Shown one piece after another: positions 53,691-63,454 of a stretch of 64,000 nucleotides of DNA. How positions within the stretch are numbered: the stretch's first letter is position 1; the number at the start of each line of letters is the position of its first letter. Position numbers and translations under genes: made by a program. Source of the stretch: Diplonema japonicum (Eukaryota > Euglenozoa > Diplonemea > Diplonemida > Diplonemidae); contig OZ025667.1 of assembly GCA_964019335.1 (NCBI GenBank), positions 232,501 to 296,500 of the forward strand, read 5' to 3'. Under the pieces are notes generated by a model that worked only from the letters and a program-made list of their open reading frames with translations, searched no databases and was not told where the DNA came from.

Positions 53691-53776
53691 GGCTATACTG
53701 GCAAGAAACAGAGAAACGTTTCCGTTTCCTTATTTTCAAAAGAATCCTTGGAAGCGCGTTTCTTGCCAGCATAGCC
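53691..53776. repeat. Inverted repeat / hairpin with 19-bp arms
   Basis: The arm at 53691-53709 (GGCTATACTGGCAAGAAAC) and the arm at 53758-53776 (GTTTCTTGCCAGCATAGCC) are complementary at 18 of 19 positions, with a 48-base loop. It may be a MITE-like element or the terminus of a decayed transposon. Confidence 0.75.
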
Positions 53777-53799
53777 CTAACCGGGGGGGTCACCACCCC

Positions 53800-55081
53800 T
53801 AAAAAAGCTCGAAATTCGTGTTTTTCGGGAAACGCACTTCCGGACAAATTGTACCCGAAAATTACTAGAAAAAACAACTTTCCGCCGCTATTTGGGGGTA
53901 TAGTGGACTTGTACGTGACGTATTCACAATTTTGAGCGGTACCATCCCCAGAGTCATCAGAAGGAGCAGCAAGCGGGTCAAAGTCGTCCTACATGTCCAA
54001 GAGCCCACGCAGCTCTGGTGTCGTCTCGCCCCCTTTGGTGTCCAACTTGCGATCATCAGCCAGTTTTTTGAGGTCATGTTTTAGCTTACTTGGTTACTAG
54101 GTCATGCTGTGCAGTTGTGCCCTCTTGCGCACAGCGTAGATCTGTGCATATATCCGTCCTTGGCACTCCACTGTCAATGTACTATGGAAGGAGATTACTT
54201 CCTCATCAATGGGAACGGGAGTACCGTCTCAAGCAGCACACGCCCGCGCATTTTGTTTCGCGATAGCAACAACTCGAGAGGGGCGGACTCCTGGTACTAT
54301 CGAAATAAGAAAGCTGTAGTACCCGTTCACTCCCTCCAACCAGTCGTTGGTCGCAGCAAGCCCCTCAAGTTCTTAACAGTCTGCTTCCTTCCTCTGCGGG
54401 TTTCTGCACCAGGAGCAACAGCCGAGATAATGCTGCTCAGCAAAGCACCACAACTTCCAATCCCGACCCCGAGCCCCCGGATCATCGCAAGTGCATGCAG
54501 CTGAACACAGCACTTTCTGGAGCTTCACTACTTTCTTCCTCAGAGCTCTGTTCCGGGCCCACAGCCTCTAGTACGACTTGACGGACAGGGTTCCCCTGTT
54601 TGTGGGGTCATCATTGTCTTCACCATCTTCGATGTCGTCTTCATCGTCGGTGCTGTCGTCATCACTGCCTTAAGAAGGGAACATGTTCAGTTCACTTCAT
54701 CATCGTGGGTGTCTTCATTAGATTCGTCACTGTCGCCTGGCACTTCGTGTATCTCTGAGAACGTTCCGACGGCATGGGCCTTTAGCAGCTTTTGCAGGGC
54801 GACGAATGTAGCGACTTTCCTCTGCAAGCGACGTGTTAAGGTCCACCAAACCTGACCTTTCTAGCAACGTCCAGTACCCGGATAGCACCCCAGCGGCACT
54901 GGTGTATCCCTGTTATCGTCCTACAACTTCGCAAGTCTTTGTGTGGTCACCTCGCACTACTGACCCCCACCTACCGCTCTGAAGGCGAGAGAGGAACTGC
55001 CCCGCAGCCCTGAAGGCTAGACGCGACTTACAGTGTGCCCTGCCCCGTTGCTCTGTTGAGGGTTGCCTTTGGGTGACAGGT
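53800..55081 (-). pseudogene. Decayed minus-strand protein-coding region
   Basis: Read on the minus strand, several stretches look like real protein broken by stops and frame changes. One frame from 55081 down to about 54790 has a single stop and includes SGYWTLLERSGLVDL. Another continues as KVATFVALQKLLKAHAVGTF, then an Asp/Glu-rich end with a TGA near 54688. Further down are DDEDDIEDGEDNDDP (near 54635-54590) and LKKLADDRKLDTKGGETTPE (near 54070-54010), followed after a stop by DDFDPLAAPSDDSGD. I do not recognise the family; a transposon relic is plausible. This is the only coding-like signal on the minus strand of the window. Confidence 0.4.
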
Positions 55082-55413
55082 ACCGGTTATGTCATAAAAA
55101 AATAAAATGGCGTTTTAGGGTATCCAACTTGCAAATTTCGTCGAATGTGTCACAAATGTGCAAGATTTAATTTTGGCCCAATTTCGACCCCCTTTGACCC
55201 CCCCCCCCCAGCAGGTGGTCATGCACCTTCTACCCTTCGATTTGTTTAACATGCTGCCTGCCTTTTCTCTCTCTTCCTAACTCGTAACTTGTGATTCGCT
55301 CAGTTTCATGCTGTTGCCTCTGATAACAAGGCTACTAGGCTTATTTAGTATTTTAATGGTTTCCAGTGCTCTCACTTATTTACAGGGTCATATTATTTTC
55401 ACATTTTTCGAAG
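55082..55413. other. Upstream region of two-TM copy 5
   Basis: An AT-rich stretch, then a C-run near 55199-55210, then a pyrimidine-rich region ending in a likely trans-splice acceptor (CTTATTTACAG at 55375-55385), 28 bases before the ATG at 55414. Confidence 0.5.
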
Positions 55414-56097
55414 ATGGCAGTTGAAACCGTTCAGCAGACTGCTTACCCTCAGAGCAGTGCGCCACCTGCGGCACAGGGCTACGCCCCGCAGGACAACACC
55501 ACACTTGTCCCTGTCCCTGTTAGGCAGGAGCTCGTGATCCGCTCAGGCGACTACGACAAAGCATGCATCGGGTCATGCATCTGCCCTCTCTGCGGTGTGT
55601 GTGGGACGTACATGTGCTGTGCGACGCCAAGCGGGAAGCATGGGATGGCACAGGGTGCGAAGATCGGTCTGGCCGTCGCCTCGCTCTTCACCTTCATTGT
55701 TGCGATCCTCGTTGTCAGCAAGGCTGTGACGTGCAAGGATGCGATGACAGGGACGAACACCGATTATGATGATTGTGTTGACATTTCTGGTGCCGTGTGG
55801 AACGCCACGTCTGAGGAGTGCAACTTCAATGGGAACTGCCCCAGCAAGTATTCCTTTCAGAACACCACAAAGGACGGTGTCCTTGGGTGGTGTGAGTCCA
55901 CTGACCACTGGACCTGTCTCGGGCAGCAGTCCAAGGTCCAGCCGTGGGTCACCACAGCCATTTACATCATCCTCTCTCTTGTCGCAGCTCACTTTGCGAA
56001 GAAGTTTTACGAGGAGAGGGTTGCCGCCAGCAACCAGGGGCCAGCTATTCCAGTTTATGGTACACCTGTGCAACCAGCTTATGCTCAGCAGGTCTAG
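55414..56097 (+). CDS. Two-TM cysteine-rich protein, family copy 5
   Basis: 227 aa from the ATG at 55414; the frame opens earlier (55366), but that part lies across the likely trans-splice AG at 55384-55385. It has the longest leader of the family (about 40 residues, Gln/Pro/Ala-rich, MAVETVQQTAYPQSSAPP). The core from LVIRSGDYDK on is nearly base-identical to copies 1 and 2. The tail is YGTPVQPAYAQQV. Only the leader and the last few codons distinguish the three similar copies, so differences in function, if any, must lie in the N-terminus. Confidence 0.75.
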   Translation: MAVETVQQTAYPQSSAPPAAQGYAPQDNTTLVPVPVRQELVIRSGDYDKACIGSCICPLCGVCGTYMCCATPSGKHGMAQGAKIGLAVASLFTFIVAILVVSKAVTCKDAMTGTNTDYDDCVDISGAVWNATSEECNFNGNCPSKYSFQNTTKDGVLGWCESTDHWTCLGQQSKVQPWVTTAIYIILSLVAAHFAKKFYEERVAASNQGPAIPVYGTPVQPAYAQQV

Positions 56098-56687
56098 ACC
56101 GATACAATATCAGCTGTTCCACGCACTCGCTCAAGATATTCGTTCAATTAAACTCTAACTTTGCTCTCTACCTTTACGGGTCTTGCTCGAATTGCGCGCA
56201 ACGCTCCCCTTACTGCGATGACTACATGACCCTTCAGCACCTCGTATCGAAATTGTTTTCGAATATGCAAGGCTGAGGGATGTGCTGTCACTCGCTGATG
56301 AACAGGGAACCACTCCCTAGCCCCAGTTCTCGAACCGCTGAGCGAGAAACCATGCCCGCCAGGGCCAACAAACGCCGCTTTCCGCTTCCGAATGCTGTTC
56401 GACGTTAGTGTTTATTTTTTCAAGGGCGGCCCTCCAGAACGGAGTCCTGCACTTTGAGCTTTTTTTTCCTGCAATCAAGTAGACAAGGGCGCACTGGTCT
56501 CCTTTATCTCATTGTTTCAAGGAGGGCTTCTCACAAAGACCTCCTTCAACACATTCTTTTTTGGCAACAGGGACGGTGGGAATTGGTAAGTTGGCAGCAA
56601 GATATAGGGTGTTATTGTTCGTTCTTTTTCTTTTTTTAAAAGTCTCCTTTTGAGGTTGCACGCGCAGGAAAGAAGAAAAGCAGAAAA
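56098..56687. other. Intergenic with motif copy B
   Basis: Mixed composition. Contains the second GGGCGGCCC...GTCCTGCACTTT motif at 56424-56460, and T-rich stretches with an AG (CACGCAG, near 56662) that may serve the SMYD4-like gene. No coding sequence supported. Confidence 0.5.
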
Positions 56688-58809
56688 ATGCAGAGCAAGA
56701 ACCCCGCAGCAGAACAGAAGCCAGGTGAAGGTAACAAGAAGCCCGCTCCGAATGACCAGGTAGATGGTGAGATGGCACCATTTCTGCGGGCTGCAGCGTC
56801 GCTATACACAAAGGGGATGAACATCGACCAAATGCACGGGTTGGTGAGCGAGCAACAGTCAGCTCTTCTGAAGGGGTTCGACGACTTCATGAAAGCTGCA
56901 AGGGAAGGAGCGTTGCTGAGTGATGAGCGAGGGGAAGATTGGAAAAAGAAGGGGAACGACTCTTTCAAAAGGAAGAACTACGATGAGGCAGTTCTGTGCT
57001 ACACACGAGCCGTGCACGACATCAAGGATCCTTCGAAGCAGAGTATCATCTACACCAACAGGGCAACGTGCCTCCACAACATGGAGCTCTACAACTATGC
57101 ACTGTGCGACGCTGACAGAGCAGTCCGCCTCAACTCCACATACCTCAAAGCATACTACCGACGAGGCAAAGCCCTTCTGGCAATGGGCAAACCTCAAGGC
57201 GAGCGGGACGTGCAGCACTCCGAGGACAACAGTGGTGACCCCACGGAGCAGTCTTTCATCGACGAACTTCTGGAGGCCGCCAAGGACAGCAGATCGCAGC
57301 CACGCCAGGCGCAGTACCACCCTTCCATCGAAAAGGTAGTAACCCCCGACAAAGGACGTAAGATAGTGGCTAAGAAGCAGATCAAAGAAGGTGAAGTGCT
57401 AATGGCCGAGGATGCTTTCTGTGCTGTTTTGAGAAACGAGCACCTGCTGACCCACTGCGACTGGTGCCTGCAGCACACCCCCAACTTGTACCCTTCGCAG
57501 GAGTACCGCGAGAACAGCCCGCTTAGGAGCAGAGGTTTGTACTGCACTGCTGCGTGCTCAAAGCTTGCCTGGGATTCCTATGGCACGGTGGAGTCGAAGC
57601 ACCCGTTCTTCTTGGTGTGCCCGATCGACGTGTTAATTGCTTTTAGGGCTGCTCTTTGCAAGGAGTCAAGACCGGGGCTTGACAGGACGGTTGACCAAGA
57701 CTACATGAAGTCCTTGGAGGGGCACACAAGAGAGACGGAGGAGACCCTCCCCGTGGGAGGGGGCGAGACGTCGGCAGCCATGCTGGGGTACCATTCGGGG
57801 GCCGTTATGCTGTTGGCTCTTGAATGTGGTGCCGGAACTGACGGCCACGTTAGTGTGCCTGAATTGTGGATCTACGCAGAAAAAGTGAAGAGGTACATGC
57901 AGCAGGTCATCACCAATGGCATTGGGATCACGAAGATACTGACTGTGAGCGGGAGAAAACAGCCTGGTATCCACTCAATGGAGCAGCGAAAGGTGGCGAC
58001 TGCCCTGTTCCCCTGCACTAGCCTTGTGAACCATTCTTGCGAACCCAATGCATTCCTCCACTTTGAGGGCGGACCGCACACGGCATTCAGACGAGTAAAC
58101 CTGCGAATCACACGCTACGTGGATGCAGGTGAGGAGGTGTGCATCTCGTATGGTGTGCACAAGAACAAGATCCACTCTGTGAAGAACAGGAGGGAGGCTT
58201 TGCAAAAGGAGTACAACTTCCTGTGCCATTGCGAAGCGTGCAAAACAGAGAAAGATGAGAGGGTATGCAACAGCAGCGAACGAACCCACACTTCCACAGG
58301 TGACGGAAGAAAAGCAAGAGTTCATGGTGTCGGCGTCGACTTACTACCAGAAGGGGCGCAGGATGATGAGGGAGAACAGGCACGGCGATGTATGCAATCT
58401 ACACAACATACACATCACATCATTTAAACAGGCAATTCCAGCGCTGCAAGCGTCGCTCGACGTACTCTTGAATAAGGTTTTTATCGGCAAGCACCGCACG
58501 TCCTTTGTAGTGGGCAAGACTCAGGACTCTCTTGCCGAGTGCTACGCGGCAGTCGGAGACTATAAAGCAGCACAAATCCACTGCAGAGACTCCCTTGAGT
58601 CAACCATCTATGTGCACGGGGCTAATGAAATTGAAGTAGCCTACGAGCACCTCAAGCTGTGCGGGCTGGCCGTGACATGCAACGACCTCCCAACAGCCAA
58701 CGAGAACCTCAAGAAGGCTGAGGCCATCTTCTCAAACTACTACGGGCCCACTCCCATGCCAGAGGTGGAGGAGTGCAGAGAAGCCATCGAGAACATAACA
58801 CCGAAGTAA
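56688..58809 (+). CDS. SMYD4-like TPR-MYND-SET protein (3 exons)
   Basis: 680 aa from exons 56688-58262, 58300-58389 and 58432-58809; introns 37 and 42 nt. TPR-type repeats (about 83-168; KKKGNDSFKRKNYDEAVLCY) come first, as in SMYD4. The SET domain is split by a MYND-type finger (CDWCLQHTP, then YCTAACSK, about 257-300). NHSCEPNAF (about 448) and GEEVCISYG are the SAM/substrate motifs, and CHCEAC (about 514) is the post-SET zinc site. A C-terminal TPR-like region follows (SLAECYAAVGDYKAAQIHC). Known SMYD proteins methylate lysines on histones or cytosolic targets; the target here is unknown. The second intron is 42 nt and stop-free, so unspliced RNA would add 14 residues (VCNLHNIHITSFKQ). 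Confidence 0.85.
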
Positions 58810-58892
58810 CTAACTAACATCAGAGTGTTCCCTAGCAAGTAGTAAATAGGAATGAATATTAAGCTTATCTACTACCACCACAGGTTGCTACC

Positions 58893-61800
58893 ATGTCGTT
58901 GCCGGGGGTCAAGCCATCGAACTGGCCCACAAGTAAATATGTGCGAGAGCCTGACTGCCCGTCATGGATGCCAAGAGACGCCTTCGAGAGTGCCAAAGGG
59001 GATCCTGAGAAGCTGCTGGAACTGTGTCATCAGAAGATACAAACATCCCAGCGTACATTGGACACAACACGTAAGATGACAGAGGCCCTCCACCAGGACC
59101 CGCAGTACCAGTACGCACATGCCGTGCAGCAGTTTGAAGAGCTGAGAAAGGAGCACCTGCAGCTGAACGACTCGTACAACGATCTGGAGACCATCAACGA
59201 GACTGTACAGGAGGTTGTGGAGGTTTTGCGCGCTGATAAGCACCAGCTGCTGACGGAGCTTAACGAGATCAAAAGGGAGATCTCGATACAGTCCATCGAA
59301 AACACGAAGTTGGCTTTGAAGGAGAAGGAAGCAATAGCTTTCCAGGAGGGACTCACGAAGAAGTTGGATGGACAGGACGCGCAAGTGAGGCAGCTGGATG
59401 ACGAGTTACGGGATTACTCTAATTCACAGGTGCAGATTAACAACGAGATCGCATCCTTGGAGGGTGCAGGGCACAACCTTAGCTTACAGGCAGCGTCTCT
59501 GTCGGAGCTCCGGAACCATCTGGACGGGACACGGCTGCATCAGGAGGAGGCAATCAGGGCGCTCGAGAGTGAGATCGAACACAAGGTGCAGGAGGTCAAT
59601 GCCCATGACGAGCAGCTGTGGGACTTCAAGCGCGACATGTCCGCAAGGATTCTGGCGCTCCAACGAAAAGTGCAGGCTGCCAACGATGAGCTAGCCCGTC
59701 TGCGCAGGCTCTCTGAACACGAGATGAACACGCTGTCGCACCAGAACCGGGCCCTAAACGACGAGCTCAAGAACAGGTCGGATGGCCTGTATGCCACGCG
59801 AAAGGAGATGAACGAATTCTCGAGCTCCGCGAACCGTGAAGTCAACATCAAAAAGGAAGAAATCCAGCAATGCTTGTCCATCGTCGATCTTGTAGAACGG
59901 CAGAACGCTGGTCTCGAGGCGTCCATTGCCAGGATGCTGGAGCAGAACAGAGTGTCGGAGAATCAGATACAAGAGAAAGACAACATCAACAACAAGAACC
60001 TCATCGAACAAGCGAATTTCATTGCTATGGTGCATATGGAACTGCAGACAGTTCGTGAGGACTTGTACATGATTAAGAGCAGGCTGTGCCACCACTGCAG
60101 GGACCGCCTCCTTGCACATGAGATGCTTGATGACGAGGCAGAAGAGTTAGCCAGGTTGCATGAGCCCCCCATGTCACAAGCTGTTGCTCCAGTAGTGCAG
60201 CATCCCAACCAGCTAACACAACCCCCCGTATCGTCACAGCAACCTTTGACACAAATGTCGCCACAAGAAGAGGTCGAAAAGTTGAGAGTGCAAGACGAGC
60301 TTTCAAAGGCACATGAGGCACTTGAGGCTTTGAACAGACAGCTTTTAGAGGAGAGAGAACAGAGAGCTAGGGAGAGGCGAGAGGAAGAAGACGCTCGTTT
60401 GCAGGAGGAAGATGACCGTCTCAGCAGGCAGCAGGAGGAGGAGCTGCGGAAGAGGAGGAACGACGAGGACGAGAAGCGCAAGCAGGCTGGCGACGAATTG
60501 AAGACGTTCACGATTCGCTTCATGAACGGGACGAGGAAGAAGGTCGACGCCTTCATGACCGACACCGTGCAGGACCTGATCGACAGGGTGTGCAGCAAGG
60601 TGGGGCTGCGCCCGAGTGAGATGTTCTACATCGCGCACTCCGTGAATGAGAACTCGGTGCTGGGCATGGTCGACAGATTCCTTGACAGGGTATGTGGTTA
60701 CCTATGTATTATTAAAAAACTACACTGCAGTCTAAAACGCTGTACGAGGAGGGCATCAACACGAAGTGCAACTTGCTCTTCAAGTTTAAGCACTATAAGC
60801 GTGTCATCCGCTGGGCCGACACCAATGCACAGGTATGCTGGATTGCATCGCAACAACTCACCCAGGACCGCTTCTTCCAACAAGTGCATCAGAACATTGT
60901 CAGTGAGTACTACCCCACGCCCGAGAAGCTTGCTGTGGCTCTTGCTGGCTACGAGCTCCAAACTGTCTTCGGTGACGCTACTGGTAAGAAGCGCCACAGC
61001 TACTTCGACAAGGTTGGCCTGGATGCCTATTTGCCTGTCAGCGTGACACCGCTAGGCTATGAGTACTGGCAAGAGAGGCTGTTCAGAAACCACAAGAGAA
61101 GGAAGGGGATGAGCCCGACGGACGCACGCAACAAGTACATCGACACTTTGAGGCAAGCAGGATCGCACTGGGGAATGACTTATTTCGATATCAGAGACAA
61201 GGAGAACAGGCCTTTCGTCGCTGGTATTGCTGAGGACGGTCTACATGTCTTGTCGTCTGACAAGCGCGTGCTCATACAGTCCCTGAAGTTCATGCACGGC
61301 CCTAACCAGCTGGCAGGATGGGAAAAGTCGAGCACAGGTATCTTCGTGAAGAAGAGGGACTCGAAGTTTATGACGCTGTACGCCTCGTCGAAGCTACAGT
61401 CTGAAGAGATGCACAACCTTCTCTCTGAGTACTACCTCATGCTTCCCCGTGAAGTGCAGCAGGCCCTTGGTGTTGAGATCCCTGACAGGGACGCCTTAAC
61501 GCAGGGGCTCCTACCACCCGAGACGTTCCTGCCACCGCTTGACAACAGGATGGTGCCTGTGGAGTTTGAGTCAGCCGCCGAGTATTTGAAGACGATCTAC
61601 CTGGAGCAAATCTTCAGCCCTGATGATGTGGAGAACAGGCCGGAGCCTGTTCTAAAGTTTATCAATGAGGTTGACGATGCACTTGACGAGGGGCACCCGC
61701 TCAGTTCCATGGATCTCAGCTTGGCGGGAATGCGTGACTCTGATTGGGCTATGGTATGCTTCATAATAGCAACAAGTTTCAAACAGCTCGCCGAGCTCAT

Positions 61801-63360
61801 CGTACGTGCCATGGACTACGACCCGACCGCAGAGCCTTCCATTGTCCCTACTGATAGGTTGCGCAACTGGGATTCTAATTTGCAGCTGGAAAGGTTATCC
61901 ATTGCGCAGAACGACCTGACAGGCGCCTCGATCCCGTCGACGAGGGACGTCCTCAACAGGTGTACTCAGTTGACCGATGTTGATGTCTCGGGCCTGCCTT
62001 TGGATAAGTATGTACAACAGCCTCACCTCACGAAACACACAGCCGCCATGAGGCGACGCTTGTCGAGCCGCTGATGAAGTTGAGAATCCAGAACCTTGCT
62101 ATGAACGAGTGTCTTGTGGGCGACAAGGGCGTCCGTGCGGTGCTCGACCTCTTCACAAACAGGACCCTGCACACGCTGCTGTTGAACAAGAACCGCATCA
62201 CCGCTAACGTGATGGGTGACATTGCAGGCTGCCTGGACCTCCCATACTGCTCCATCCAGAACATCGGGCTGGGGACCAACAAGATACAGCTGCGTGGTCT
62301 TGAAACGTTGATCAAGGTGATGGAACGTGCTAGGAAGCCCGCCACGCTGAACTTCTCTGACAACCCTCTGCAGGCACGAGGCGGACAGAGGTTTGGGCAG
62401 CTGCTGGAACAGCAATGCGGTGTCACGGACTTGGACATCTCGAACACAACTGGACAGATGAACATAACGGGTGTGCTCTCCATTCTCTCTCACTCACCAC
62501 AGGTGACGTCGCGCTGTACATCACCAGACAGCTGTTGAACAACCCAGAGGTGACGCGTATCAACTTCTCCGACAACCCCATTGGACAGAACCTGCACCAG
62601 CTGACAGACCCGGCAGGACAGGTATGCATACCAAGACAATATAGCAAGCACTTCGCAGGTTACGAGGGATTTGCCTTTGGAGTTTTTCACGTTTTTGGAG
62701 CGAGAGGCCATCTGCAACCTGACGACGCTGCAGCTGAATAGGTGTGAGCTGACGAATGACCACGGGGCAGCGCTAACTTCTGCATTGGTGGATAATTACA
62801 AGCTCAAGGTGTTGGAAGTGAGTGGGAATAGACTGGGGTTGAGCGATGGGAACCTGCCGCAGGGGTGGGTAGACCTGCTAACAGCAACGGGAACGTTAGA
62901 AGATCTTGACATCAGCAAGAACTCGTTCTCGAGCAAGGGGATGGCTGTGCTGTTTACAGCACTGGCGAGAAACAGGTCGTTGAGGAAGGTGGACTTGAGC
63001 GGGAACAGGCTGACGGACGAGGCAATAAGCTCTACGGGGACGCAGGACGAGATTGTGTACATGTTCAGTTCGAACACAAGCATCCAAGAGATCAGTATGG
63101 CCGAAATGGGTTTCGGGGATGATGTACTGGAGAGGATCGCCGAGGGCATCTCTGAGAACCGTGTGCTCAAGAAGCTCCTCGCGCCGCGCAACAACATTTC
63201 CACGCGAGGCATACTTGACTCGACGAAGCACTTTGCCGTCAACACCACCCTCGAAGAGCTCGAGCTCACCTGCACACGCGTCCAGCAGGTGGAAGAGGAA
63301 TACATGCGTTCCTACAAGTTTATAATCGACAACACAAATCTGGAGACCATCCTCCTCTAA
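58893..63360 (+). CDS. Coiled-coil / FERM / leucine-rich-repeat protein (7 exons)
   Basis: 1418 aa from exons 58893-60689, 60731-60832, 60866-61753, 61787-62007, 62043-62470, 62503-62621 and 62659-63360; introns 41, 33, 33, 35, 32 and 37 nt, all with matching phases. Residues about 60-480 are coiled coil, then an Arg/Glu-rich helix to 535. A FERM-like module follows: F1 ubiquitin-like (TFTIRFMNGTRKKVDAFM), F2, and an F3/PH-like lobe (about 730-825; YFDIRDKENRPFVAGI). Ribonuclease-inhibitor-type LRRs run from about 900 to the end (LHTLLLNKNRITANV, RKVDLSGNRLTDEAI). FERM domains bind membranes and cytoplasmic tails; with LRRs this suggests a membrane-cytoskeleton adaptor, perhaps flagellar. A trans-splice AG (CTACCACCACAG) lies 9 bases before the ATG. 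Confidence 0.78.
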
Positions 63361-63454
63361 TAGACCATAGACTCTAGACTAGAAACTGATATTATCGACC
63401 CTTTTTATTTTTCATTTGCAAGCACTTCATCGTTCCACATCCTGCAGGCTCCAC

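Noticed and set aside
54109-54504. Plus-strand 131-codon frame in the decayed region
   Set aside because: Composition is not protein-like, and the opposite strand gives more coherent, though broken, coding stretches.
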